DNA from: Hyphomicrobiales bacterium
Lineage (GTDB): Bacteria; Pseudomonadota; Alphaproteobacteria; Rhizobiales; Rhizobiaceae
Direction: 5' to 3'
DNA: 64,000 nt
NCBI GenBank assembly: GCA_900469955.1
Contig: UBYX01000020.1
Location: 124,001-188,000 of the forward strand
The translations under genes were made by a program, and so were the position numbers. The notes beneath the pieces are model-generated. The model did no database searches, was not told where the DNA came from, and was given only the letters and a program-made list of their open reading frames with translations. The first letter of the stretch is position 1. Each line of letters starts with the position of its first letter. Positions 42,750 through 50,650 of the stretch are shown piece by piece.

Positions 42750-43916
42750 TTATTCAAAAACGATGGCAGGCGCCTGCCTCGGCGTGCGGCCGCCCAGTTC
42801 CGCCCACATCTTGGCGGCGATATCCCGATAGATCGCAGCCGACGCTCCCTCCGGGTCGGAGACAACCACGGGCGTACCTGCGTCCGAGCGCTCGCGGATA
42901 TCGATCGTCAGCGGCACTTCACCGAGGAAGGGAACGCCGATGCGCTCGGCTTCCGAGCGGGCGCCGCCGTGGCCGAAGATGTCGTAACGCTTGCCGGTAT
43001 CGGGCGCCAGGAAATAGCTCATATTCTCGACGATGCCGAGCAGCGGCACCTCGACCTTGCGGAACATGGTAATAGCCTTGCGGGCATCGATGAGGGCGAG
43101 ATCCTGCGGCGTCGAAACCACGACGGCGCCCGCCAGCGGCACCTGCTGGGCCATGGTGAGTTGGGCATCGCCGGTGCCGGGGGGCATATCCACGACCAGA
43201 ACGTCCAGCTCGCCCCAGGCGACCTCCCGCAGCATCTGCATCAGCGCCGACTGCACCATTGGTCCGCGCCAGATCATCGCCGTTTCCTCGTCCACGAGAA
43301 AACCCATCGACATTGCCTTCAGCCCATAGTTTTCCATCGGCTTGATGATGCGATTCTCGATCTGTTGCGGGCGGCCGGATATTTTCAGGAGCCTCGGCAC
43401 GGACGGGCCGTAGATGTCCGCGTCGAGGATTCCGACCCTCAGGCCGTTTGCCTGAAGTCCGAGGGCGAGGTTGACGGCCGTTGTGGATTTGCCGACGCCA
43501 CCCTTGCCGGATGCCACCGCGATGATCGCACCGACACCGGGGACGCCTGCCTTCTCGCGCTGCGGAGGATGGGCGTGGGCGTGGCCATGATCGTGGTCAT
43601 GCGCCGGCCCGGCCGCGGTAGGCCGAGGCGGTGCCTGCTGGGGACGCGGCGCGGGCGAGCCCGCCTTCCGGTCTGCCGTCAGCGTCACCAGCGCACCCTT
43701 GATCCCGGGCATGGCTTTGACGCTGCGTTCCGCCGCGATACGCAACGGCTCCAGTTCCTGCGCCCGCTCCGCCGGCACGGTAATCGAGAAATAAACCTTG
43801 TTGTCGGAAATAAAGACGTCCGAGACCATGCCACGCGAGACGATATCGCCTTCGAGATCCGGCCCGCGAACCTTCGCCAGCACCGCCAGCACCTCTTCCT
43901 TCGTCACCTCGGACAT
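42750..43916 (-). CDS. mrp: Mrp/ApbC-type Fe-S cluster carrier ATPase
   Basis: 388 residues from ATG 43916. An N-terminal DUF59/MIP18 domain (about 1-80) is followed by a Pro/His-rich linker (HDHDHGHAHAHPPQ, about 108-121) and the P-loop ATPase domain (GKGGVGKSTTAVNLA, about 135-149; VDMPPGTGDAQL; VVVSTPQDLALID). It probably carries Fe-S clusters. The usual CxxC in the ENMS-x-n-CxxC segment is missing: here it reads ENMSYFLAPDTGKRYDIFGHGG, quoted in parts as ENMSYF and APDTGKRYDIFG. The His-rich linker may bind metal. Single gene with its own promoter. Confidence 0.92.
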   Translation of the reverse strand: MSEVTKEEVLAVLAKVRGPDLEGDIVSRGMVSDVFISDNKVYFSITVPAERAQELEPLRIAAERSVKAMPGIKGALVTLTADRKAGSPAPRPQQAPPRPTAAGPAHDHDHGHAHAHPPQREKAGVPGVGAIIAVASGKGGVGKSTTAVNLALGLQANGLRVGILDADIYGPSVPRLLKISGRPQQIENRIIKPMENYGLKAMSMGFLVDEETAMIWRGPMVQSALMQMLREVAWGELDVLVVDMPPGTGDAQLTMAQQVPLAGAVVVSTPQDLALIDARKAITMFRKVEVPLLGIVENMSYFLAPDTGKRYDIFGHGGARSEAERIGVPFLGEVPLTIDIRERSDAGTPVVVSDPEGASAAIYRDIAAKMWAELGGRTPRQAPAIVFE

Positions 43917-43984
43917 AACGCTCAAGACTCCTGCTTCGTCAGATCAGCATTCACCTGGCAATCGGGCCAGCCGCATCCGCCGAT

Positions 43985-44014
43985 ATATAGGAGTTCAATA
44001 TTGGTGGGAGCAAG
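43985..44014 (-). promoter_or_regulatory. mrp promoter
   Basis: Minus-strand CTTGCT (44014-44009) and CTATAT (43990-43985) with an 18-base spacer; the -10 is a perfect rhizobial match. The leader to the mrp ATG is about 62 bases. Confidence 0.65.
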
Positions 44015-44025
44015 GAAAGAAGCGA

Positions 44026-44079
44026 CCACCGTTCGACCGGCGGCCATATGGCGCACAGGCCGAACGGTGGCTTTTCTTG
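44026..44079 (+). terminator. Large hairpin with T-tract in the mrp-luxR gap
   Basis: CCACCGTTCG (44026-44035) and CGAACGGTGG (44061-44070) form a perfect 10-bp stem, an inner GCC-ATAT-GGC can also pair, and CTTTTCTT follows on the plus strand. No plus-strand gene precedes it, so it may end an unannotated small RNA. Confidence 0.5.
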
Positions 44080-44126
44080 TCACGCCTCTTGGGGCGCTTT
44101 GACAGTCCCCTCTGGACCTGCCAACA

Positions 44127-44168
44127 AAGAAGCACGAAACGTGCCACTCGGGAAGATGCTTCTTTTTA
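44127..44168. terminator. Second hairpin in the mrp-luxR gap
   Basis: AAGAAGCA (44127-44134) and TGCTTCTT (44157-44164) pair; TTTATT follows on the plus strand and TGTTGG on the minus strand. It could terminate the luxR transcript or a plus-strand RNA. A smaller GCACG-aaa-CGTGC hairpin overlaps the left arm. Confidence 0.5.
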
Positions 44169-44292
44169 TTGAGTATTTTCAACAACTATTGCGTATTTTC
44201 GCCGCTGCGGCGCAGCAAGGCCGGGAACGGCCTGCCTTTAACGGCGCCAAAGACTTGGGGGGCGATGAAATAGTGTGCAGTGCAGCACATTA

Positions 44293-45021
44293 TTATTTGA
44301 TCAAACCGATCCGCAACGCCTTGGCAACCGCCTGAGTGCGATTGACCGTATCCAGCTTTTTAGCGGCACGGTTGAGATAGTGGTTCACCGTATGCTCGGA
44401 CAATCCCAGAATTTCCGCTATCTCGGCGCTGGTCTTGCCGGCAGCCGTCCAATTAAGGCAATCGATCTCCCGTTCCGTCAGGACATCCGTGCCGCGTACG
44501 TCAAGATTGCGGATTTCAGCCAGCCGCTCGAATACATGGATGGAGATATACATCAACTCCATCATCTGCTGCTGATTGAAGAGCGGGCCATCTCCGGCAA
44601 AAGACACCGCCGCCCGAACGCTTGAAGAGTCGTGAACGGGGAAATAGGCGCCGCGCACAAGGCCGAACCGTCCGAAGATACTCCGAACCAGCGGTCCCCT
44701 GTCGGAGCTGGCACTCTCCAGATCGAACGTGAAAGGCAAGGTAGACTTGCGGAGCCTGCGGAGAACCGGGCTCGACCGCAACAGACCTTCCCTGTCGAAA
44801 TGCGATATCAGTTCGGTCGGCCAGTTCGTGATGATGGTATTGCCGGACAGTTCCAGCGACGTCGCATGAGGAAGATTGACGACCATGAACGTGCGGCAGC
44901 CGTAATATTCCGTCACCCGCTTCATGAAGCGGAATACATCGAACTGGGTCTTGAGGGCCGCGATCTCCTCGACATTTCCGTCGAAAATCCAGGGCTCGCC
45001 AACTTTCTCGCTTTTGGACAT
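44293..45021 (-). CDS. LuxR-type solo regulator with atypical autoinducer domain
   Basis: 242 residues. The N-terminal half has the autoinducer-binding fold, the C-terminal part (about 175-242) a LuxR helix-turn-helix (LTEREIDCLNWTAAGKTSAEIAEILGLS, in parts; then HTVNHYLNRAAKKLDT). In the signature region (NWPTELISHFDREGLLRSSPV) the residues that contact acyl-homoserine lactones in TraR/LuxR (Trp57, Tyr61, Asp70, Trp85) appear as Leu, Phe, Ser and Phe. No luxI gene is in the window. It therefore looks like a solo that senses something else or nothing. It is divergent from an SMP-30 lactonase gene. ATG 45021 or the GTG 3 bases before it. Confidence 0.88.
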   Translation of the reverse strand: MSKSEKVGEPWIFDGNVEEIAALKTQFDVFRFMKRVTEYYGCRTFMVVNLPHATSLELSGNTIITNWPTELISHFDREGLLRSSPVLRRLRKSTLPFTFDLESASSDRGPLVRSIFGRFGLVRGAYFPVHDSSSVRAAVSFAGDGPLFNQQQMMELMYISIHVFERLAEIRNLDVRGTDVLTEREIDCLNWTAAGKTSAEIAEILGLSEHTVNHYLNRAAKKLDTVNRTQAVAKALRIGLIK

Positions 45022-45031
45022 CACTTACTTC

Positions 45032-45057
45032 TTTGCTCGGTCGCTCATCTGAGCAAA
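45032..45057. promoter_or_regulatory. Dyad upstream of the luxR gene
   Basis: TTTGCTC (45032-45038) and GAGCAAA (45051-45057) form a 26-bp dyad with an overlapping GCTCA-tc-TGAGC palindrome, 8 bases upstream of the luxR start region. Position and symmetry fit an operator, for example for autoregulation. The match to known lux boxes is poor. Confidence 0.4.
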
Positions 45058-45396
45058 TGCTGGCATCCCCACTGGATTCACACCGAGGGATCGTTCGCAC
45101 TGAGAATATTTGCGCAACCGGCCGATCTCCGCATGGAACCGCGTGATCGTCGCCCCATCCCATGAGCCATCCACTCAAGACAGGGCTTTACCTTCGATCC
45201 GCAGATGTTTTCAAGTTTTTACTAATAAACATTTCCGAAAATGATGACATATGCTCGGCTTTTACGTCTTCTCGCACGGTTCCGACCCTTTGTCAGGAGA
45301 TAATTATTGGGGATCAAATTAGCTATGCCGAGAGTTTGCGGACTCATGCCGGAATGATACAGAGTAACCACCTCGGACTGCAATTGGAGATTTTGC
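45058..45396. other. AT-richer gap between the luxR and SMP-30 genes
   Basis: The 339-base stretch contains no convincing gene. It is AT-rich at 45205-45310 and includes ATGTTT/AAACAT half-sites near 45207-45230. It must hold the divergent promoters, but I find no good sigma-70 match. Confidence 0.4.
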
Positions 45397-46278
45397 ATGA
45401 CCACCGCCTACAATTTTGAAGGACAGATACTCTCCTCCTCCCTCTGCGCGCTTGGAGAAGGGCCCACCTTCGAAGCAGCGACCGAGACGCTCTGGTGGTT
45501 CGACATTCTCGGCAAGGCGCTTCATCAACGGCATCTGCCCACCGAAAGCGAGACCGTGCATCACCTGCCGTTCATGGGAAGCGTTCTCGCATCCATCGAC
45601 GCGGACCGGCAACTGCTGGCGAGCGACAAGGGACTTTTCATTCGGGACCGGGCCACTGGCGAGCTTTCGCTTTATCGGGAACTGGAGCCGGAAAAGCCTG
45701 GAAACCGTTCAAATGACGGCCGGGTGCACCCGTCGGGAAGCCTCTGGATCGGTACGATGGGAAAAAAGTCCGAAGACGGCGTGGGTGCGATTTATCATGT
45801 GGCCCAAGGCGTCGTCACCAAGATCTTCGACAAAATCAGCATCCCGAATTCGATCTGCTTTTCGCCGGATGGAGCAACTGGCTACTATGTGGATACGCGT
45901 GTGAACAGGCTGATGCGGGTTTCGCTCGATCCCAACACCGGCCGGCCGAACGGGGAGCCGTCAGTACTGGTGGATCAGAACGGTCAACCCGGCGGGATTG
46001 ACGGCTCCATCTGCGCCAGCGACGGCACAATCTGGAACGCCCGGTGGGGCGAAGGGGCAGTCGACCACTACGGCGCCGATGGAACCCATCTCTCCCGACA
46101 CCTTCTGCCGGCTCGCCGGACGACGTGCCCGGCGTACATCGGGGACGGCCGTCTCGCGGTCACCTCGGCATGGGAAGGTCTTGACGAAGCAGCGCGTGCC
46201 GCGGATCCGCTGGCCGGGGCGCTGTTCGAGATCGCCGTGCCTATCCGCTGCGAACCGGAGCCCGCCTATCGCCTTTAG
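45397..46278 (+). CDS. SMP-30/gluconolactonase family lactonase
   Basis: 293 residues, six-bladed beta-propeller with Ca/Zn-binding residues: Glu in ALGEGPTFE (about 20), Asn in NRSNDGRVHPSG (about 107), Asn in ISIPNSICFSPDG (about 155) and Asp in GQPGGIDGSICAS (about 205). These enzymes hydrolyse sugar lactones. Cytoplasmic, no signal peptide. TTGGAG lies 8 bases before the ATG. It stands alone, next to the LuxR solo; a link between lactone chemistry and that regulator is only a suggestion from position. Confidence 0.92.
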   Translation: MTTAYNFEGQILSSSLCALGEGPTFEAATETLWWFDILGKALHQRHLPTESETVHHLPFMGSVLASIDADRQLLASDKGLFIRDRATGELSLYRELEPEKPGNRSNDGRVHPSGSLWIGTMGKKSEDGVGAIYHVAQGVVTKIFDKISIPNSICFSPDGATGYYVDTRVNRLMRVSLDPNTGRPNGEPSVLVDQNGQPGGIDGSICASDGTIWNARWGEGAVDHYGADGTHLSRHLLPARRTTCPAYIGDGRLAVTSAWEGLDEAARAADPLAGALFEIAVPIRCEPEPAYRL

Positions 46279-46307
46279 CCGGCCAGAAAGCGAATCTCTC
46301 GAACTGC

Positions 46308-46330
46308 GCCGGGGACAAAATGTTCCCGGC
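46308..46330 (+). terminator. Stem-loop after the lactonase gene
   Basis: GCCGGGGACA and TGTTCCCGGC form a 10-bp stem (one G-U) with an AAA loop, 30 bases past the stop. No T-tract follows, so it may be a 3' end stabiliser. Confidence 0.5.
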
Positions 46331-46360
46331 AAATCGGCCTATATTTCAGCACGATAATCG

Positions 46361-46385
46361 GGAACTATTCCCTTTTCATAACATT
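46361..46385 (+). promoter_or_regulatory. EcfG/RpoE2-type promoter of the PRC-barrel gene
   Basis: GGAAC (46361-46365) is followed by 18 bases and TT (46384-46385), with CATT as the -10 core. It fits the Sinorhizobium RpoE2 consensus GGAAC-N18/19-TT. It lies 91 bases upstream of the ATG. Confidence 0.5.
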
Positions 46386-46475
46386 TTCCCTTCGAACCGA
46401 CGCGGGCAAGGAGACTCCGGCCCGGAGGGAACCGCGCGTTCGAACACACAACCTTAGCAGGAAGGTAGGAACGTT

Positions 46476-47081
46476 ATGAAAAAGACCATGAGCATGATGG
46501 CCGCGGCAGTTCTCTTGGCTTCAACCGCCATTGCTCCCGCATTCGCACAGACACAACCGGCTGCACCGGCATCGCCGGCTCCGGCAGCACCCGCTGCTCC
46601 GGCCGATCCGGCTATGAAGCCTGCAGACAACGCTGCCACACCTGCTCCTAAAACAGGCAGTGACTCCGCTGCAGCGTCCGGCAGCTATATAACCGAGCAG
46701 ACCGAAACCCAGATCAGCGCCAACGACTACATCGGCAAGCCGGTTTACAACGCCGAAGACAAGAGCATCGGCGATGTGAACGATCTGATCATGGAAGAAG
46801 ACGGCGGTATCGTTGCTGCCGTGATCGGCGTCGGCGGCTTCCTCGGCATCGGCGAAAAGGATGTTGCCGTACCGATGGACAAGCTCACAATGACGCGCGA
46901 CGCGGAAAACAACAACGAGGTCCGCCTCACGACCACGGAAACCGCCGAAGCGCTTCAGGCGGCTCCCGAGTTCAAAACCTTGAAGGACAAACAGGCTGAA
47001 ACCGATGCGACGACCACATCGTCCACCGGCACCCAGACGCCTGCAGCCGGGGGCACCAACCCGCCGGCTCCAAGCAAGTAA
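46476..47081 (+). CDS. Exported PRC-barrel domain protein
   Basis: 201 residues. A signal peptide (MKKTMSMMAAAVLLASTAIA, cleaved after AFA) is followed by a low-complexity Ala/Pro stretch (about 25-70), then a PRC-barrel domain (about 80-165; DYIGKPVYNAEDKSIGDV, VAAVIGVGGFLGIGEKDVAVP), then a Thr/Pro-rich tail. Periplasmic PRC-barrel proteins are common in rhizobia and several belong to the general stress regulon, in line with the promoter upstream. Function is unknown. GGAAGGTAGGA sits before the ATG. Confidence 0.85.
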   Translation: MKKTMSMMAAAVLLASTAIAPAFAQTQPAAPASPAPAAPAAPADPAMKPADNAATPAPKTGSDSAAASGSYITEQTETQISANDYIGKPVYNAEDKSIGDVNDLIMEEDGGIVAAVIGVGGFLGIGEKDVAVPMDKLTMTRDAENNNEVRLTTTETAEALQAAPEFKTLKDKQAETDATTTSSTGTQTPAAGGTNPPAPSK

Positions 47082-47113
47082 CAACTCCGGACGCGTGATG
47101 CGTCATCAGAAAC

Positions 47114-47143
47114 AAGGCGGCACCGCATGTGCCGCCTTTTTTT
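47114..47143 (+). terminator. Intrinsic terminator of the PRC-barrel gene
   Basis: AAGGCGGCAC and GTGCCGCCTT (10-bp stem, 5-base loop) followed by TTTTT. Confidence 0.9.
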
Positions 47144-47164
47144 GGGCAGCAAACGGCCGAGGCG

Positions 47165-48532
47165 TCAAACCCGCTCGATGGTGACGAATTCGCGGAAGTG
47201 GTCGTTCAGATAGCGCAATGTCGCGGCGCCGTCCGCTGGCCTGCCGTAGTAATAACCCTGGCCCATGCCGCAGCCTAGCTCCTTGAGCTTGTCGGCGTCG
47301 GCGCTGGTTTCAATGCCCTCGGCCACCACCTGCAGATCGAGGCCTTCGCACATGGCGATGATCGCCTTGACGATGTGTTCCGAAGCACGGTCGGTGGTGA
47401 TGCGGGAGACGAAAGCACGGTCGATCTTCACCTTGTCGAAGGTAAAGTCGCGCAGCCGCCCGAGGCTCGATTGACCGGTGCCGAAATCGTCAAGCGAGAT
47501 GCGGACGCCCTGGTGCCTGAGGTCGGTGATGATCCGTTGCGCGGTATCGGCCGAGGTCATCACTGCCGTCTCAGTAATTTCCAGCTCCAGGCGGTAGGGA
47601 TCGAGGCCGACGCGAGCAAGCGTCGAGAGAATAGTGTCGGTGGTGCCGGGGTCCATCAGCTGCGCGGAAGACAGGTTGAAGGACAGGAAAAGTTCGCGCG
47701 GCCATGAGAGCGCCGCCTCGGCAGCCTTGCGCAGTAACGTTTCAGAAAGCGCGTCAATAAAACCGCGCTCCTCGGCAACCGGCACGAAGACAGCCGGGGA
47801 GACGAAGCCAAGATCCGCATCGATCCAGCGTGCAAGAGCCTCAAATCCCACTACGCCGCCGTCCTTGATACGCACGATCGGCTGGAAATGCACATCCACC
47901 GCGTCGGCGATAATGGCGTTACGCAGCGCCTGTTCGAGCTGCGTCGCACGTTTCATCTCCTGCGCAATTTCACGCGAATAGACGGTAATCTGGCCTCGCC
48001 CGCGCCGCTTGGAGCGGTAAAGAGCAGTCTCCGCGCTTTTCAGCAGCTCCTCGAAGTCCTCACCCGCGAAAGGATAGATGGCGAAGCCGAAGGAGGCCGA
48101 GAGGCGCACGTTGCGGTCTCCCAAGTCGTAGGGAGCGGAAAGCACGTCCTTGATCATCTGCCCGATGCGTTCGGCACCATTGCGTTCGAACACAAGCGGC
48201 AGGACGAAGGCGAATTCGTCGCCATCATGCCGGGTCACGGTAGCGCCGTCAGGGATGCAGGCCTTCAGGCGATGAGCGACCTGGCAAAGAATTTCGTCGC
48301 CTGCCTCGGCGCCAAACAGGTCGTTGATCGGTTTGAAGCCATCGAGATTGGCGATGCAGACGGTAAAAGGCGCCGGATCCTGCGCACGTTCGGCCGCCAG
48401 CAGGCGCACCTTGTCGCGCAGGCGATATCGGTTTCCCAGACCCGTCAGTGGGTCGCTATAGGCCATCGCCTGCAGTTCATTCTGGCTGACCTGCGGCAAC
48501 GGGTTTCCCGCCGACTTCATGAACAATCCCAT
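47165..48532 (-). CDS. GGDEF-EAL protein (c-di-GMP enzyme)
   Basis: 455 residues, no membrane segment. GGDEF domain (about 20-185): the signature reads DGDEF (RHDGDEFAFVL), with Asp in place of the first Gly, so cyclase activity is doubtful. EAL domain (about 195-445): GFEALARW, NLSSAQL, DDFGTGQSSLGRL and VVAEGIETSAD are intact, which supports phosphodiesterase activity. The net effect is probably to lower c-di-GMP. It lies 88 bases after the PAS-receiver gene on the same strand, but with its own promoter. Start ATG 48532 or 48520. Confidence 0.93.
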   Translation of the reverse strand: MGLFMKSAGNPLPQVSQNELQAMAYSDPLTGLGNRYRLRDKVRLLAAERAQDPAPFTVCIANLDGFKPINDLFGAEAGDEILCQVAHRLKACIPDGATVTRHDGDEFAFVLPLVFERNGAERIGQMIKDVLSAPYDLGDRNVRLSASFGFAIYPFAGEDFEELLKSAETALYRSKRRGRGQITVYSREIAQEMKRATQLEQALRNAIIADAVDVHFQPIVRIKDGGVVGFEALARWIDADLGFVSPAVFVPVAEERGFIDALSETLLRKAAEAALSWPRELFLSFNLSSAQLMDPGTTDTILSTLARVGLDPYRLELEITETAVMTSADTAQRIITDLRHQGVRISLDDFGTGQSSLGRLRDFTFDKVKIDRAFVSRITTDRASEHIVKAIIAMCEGLDLQVVAEGIETSADADKLKELGCGMGQGYYYGRPADGAATLRYLNDHFREFVTIERV

Positions 48533-48577
48533 TACGCTTCACAAACGCAAGCAGGATGGGCGAAAAAGATTAAAAAA

Positions 48578-48606
48578 TCATGCGGCGATCTTAACATATG
48601 TCAAGG
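48578..48606 (-). promoter_or_regulatory. Promoter of the GGDEF-EAL gene
   Basis: Minus-strand CTTGAC (48606-48601), 17-base spacer, CATGAT (48583-48578); a perfect -35 and a fair -10, with a leader of about 40 bases. Confidence 0.6.
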
Positions 48607-48620
48607 AACAGATTAATCGG

Positions 48621-50288
48621 TTAAGCATACGACCTTTTCACCGTCGCGCCGAGATAACCTTCGAACACAGCCTCAAGAGCTTCCGGGCTGATGGGTTTGA
48701 GGATCACGTCGTTCATGCCTGACGCGAAGCACTGATCCCGATCTTTGTCGAACGCAAAGGCAAGTACGCCGATGATCGGAACAGAATTGTCGATCGTTTC
48801 AAGCGCACGGATCCGGGCACTGGCCTCGAAGCCGTTGAGCTTCGGAAGCGTAACATCCATCAGGATGAGCCGCGGCGCATGTTGCTGCCAGAGCCGAACC
48901 GCCTCCTCTCCGTCAGCCGCGATGGCATAACGATAGCCAAAGCCTTCCAATATCTGCGAGAAAACGATCTGATTTACGTCGTTGTCTTCCGCGACGAGGA
49001 TATCGATGTCCGTGCCTTCGGCGCGAGAGTCGAAGGTTATCTGCGGACTTTCGTGATCGACGCCGTTATCATCTTTGTCTTCGAGCGCGTCAGCGACCGC
49101 CGCAGCAAGCTCCTCCACCATGCTGTCGGCATTTATCGTGATGGCGGCAATACCGTAATCGGCGGCAATCTCCAGGCATTGGACATGCATCTCGGCATCA
49201 ACGACGATGAGATCGACACCGATCCCCGCCTCTCCGGCAAGGCGCAGGAAAAGGGCAAGCTCCTCCGCGCTCGATACCGAGGAAATGTCGAGTCGGAGGG
49301 CGGCAAGGATCAACAGCGCTTCCTGTTCGGTCCCAGGGTCGGCGGAGACGACGAGCACCTTGCGGCTGACTGCATCTTCCTCCGTTGTTTTCATCTCCGG
49401 ATCCGACGGATGCTCCGAGTGACCGAGCGAGGAAGAAATCAGGTCGACAGGATCGACATGCGAGCTGGCCGGTCCGTTTTCGCCGTCTGTATCAACCCGG
49501 GCCGTGACATCTTCCATGGCGGTAACAAGGTAATAGCGGCCCGGCTTGCCGATGCGATATTTGCTGGCGCCGATGACGATCTCCGTTCCATCCCGCCGCT
49601 TCACCCGTTCCGCAATCTGCACCGGCTCGCCGGTCTCGAAAAGCTGCCGGTTGACGTCTGCGAGACGCTGCTCCAATTCGGGCGGGTGAATGTCCGATCC
49701 CTTTCGGCCCAGTATCGCTTCGGGCGGCAGGTCGAAAAACCGGCAAGCCGCCTTGTTGACGGCGACGAAGGTGAGGTTGCTGTCCTTAACCGTGATCGGA
49801 AAGGGGAGGTTATCAAGCACTTCTTCGGTAATCTGGACACGTTCCATATCGCCGCGCCATTGCTCTTCCCGCTTCTTGTGGTCGGAGACGTCCTTGATGA
49901 CGCAGACTCCGTAGCCGGAGGGAAGGCGTCGCCTTGAAACGCTCAGCCATCGATCGGTGCCCCGGCGCTCCAGCGCGTCGGTGCGTTCTTTCCACAGCGT
50001 CGCAATCTGTTCCGCGATCCAGTCTTCGCGATTCAACATCCGGCGCGACCCGGCACTGTCGGTGGAAAAGCGCCCACCGCTATCGTGAACGGCGCCTAGC
50101 AGATCTCTGAGACGGGTGCCGGGCGCAAGAAAGCTCTTTGGGACCGACAGAAGATTAAGCAAATGCTGACTTGCAAAAACGATTACGTCATTCTTGTCAT
50201 ATATGAGTACGCCGCCCGAAACGCCTTCGGATATGGCTTCGAGCATGGCAGTTTGAATGTTCGCGTCCGCGGACCACAAATCATTCAT
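48621..50288 (-). CDS. PAS-PAS-receiver protein without a kinase domain
   Basis: 555 residues from ATG 50288 (GGGAG 9 bases upstream). Order: an N-terminal PAS (about 12-125; GVLIYDKNDVIVFASQHLL), a second PAS (about 155-265; NLPFPITVKDSNLTFVAVN), a receiver-like domain whose phospho-site is poor (about 305-400; VLVVSADPGTEQE, LIVVDAEMH), and a C-terminal receiver (about 435-550; LVAEDNDVNQ, LILMDVTLPKLNG, VILKPIS). The receiver has the acidic pocket, Asp and Lys, but the switch Thr is a Leu (PIIGVLAFAF). No HisKA or HATPase domain lies between. It resembles a hybrid sensor kinase with the catalytic core lost, or a sensor-receiver adaptor. Cytoplasmic. Confidence 0.85.
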   Translation of the reverse strand: MNDLWSADANIQTAMLEAISEGVSGGVLIYDKNDVIVFASQHLLNLLSVPKSFLAPGTRLRDLLGAVHDSGGRFSTDSAGSRRMLNREDWIAEQIATLWKERTDALERRGTDRWLSVSRRRLPSGYGVCVIKDVSDHKKREEQWRGDMERVQITEEVLDNLPFPITVKDSNLTFVAVNKAACRFFDLPPEAILGRKGSDIHPPELEQRLADVNRQLFETGEPVQIAERVKRRDGTEIVIGASKYRIGKPGRYYLVTAMEDVTARVDTDGENGPASSHVDPVDLISSSLGHSEHPSDPEMKTTEEDAVSRKVLVVSADPGTEQEALLILAALRLDISSVSSAEELALFLRLAGEAGIGVDLIVVDAEMHVQCLEIAADYGIAAITINADSMVEELAAAVADALEDKDDNGVDHESPQITFDSRAEGTDIDILVAEDNDVNQIVFSQILEGFGYRYAIAADGEEAVRLWQQHAPRLILMDVTLPKLNGFEASARIRALETIDNSVPIIGVLAFAFDKDRDQCFASGMNDVILKPISPEALEAVFEGYLGATVKRSYA

Positions 50289-50425
50289 AGGATAAAACTC
50301 CCTGTATGCTTTTTCGGACACGGGATCAAAGCCGGACCGTTATGCCGATTGTTTTCCTCTCGGCCTAATTCCTTCTAGTTTCAGTCGTGTCGGGTCGGGA
50401 ACATGCTGGTTCCAAGTCCTCAACG

Positions 50426-50476
50426 GGTGATCCGGCCCTGCATGGCGGTGCCCAGCGAACCGCCATCCTGATCACC
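50426..50476. other. Nested inverted repeat upstream of mutL
   Basis: Outer arms GGTGATC/GATCACC and inner arms ATGGCGGT/ACCGCCAT (9-base loop) with a 9/3 internal loop make a 51-base structure. A GGAAC-n6-GTTCC dyad lies 14 bases before it (50398-50413). It sits in the 362-base gap between the PAS-receiver gene and mutL, where I see no gene. It could be RNA structure or a binding site. Confidence 0.5.
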
Positions 50477-50650
50477 TGCGGGGAGCGGGCGCTCCTCCGG
50501 TTTCATCCAGTTTCAATGCCGGTCAAATTATCGGCTTTGTCTTAAGGCGCAATTAATGGACAACCACCCACCCGCGGAAGATGTCTTCAAAAGGGGTTGA
50601 AACCGCCCGGAAAGGCTTTCCTTCATGCAGCGAATCCCGGACAATACAGA

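Noticed and set aside
45162..45419. An 85-codon plus-strand frame in the luxR/lactonase gap
   Set aside because: It has no family, no good ribosome binding site and overlaps the lactonase start in another frame.
50398..50413. GGAAC-n6-GTTCC as a LexA box
   Set aside because: It is an inverted repeat, not the direct GTTC-N7-GTTC of alphaproteobacteria, and the spacing differs from other LexA sites.
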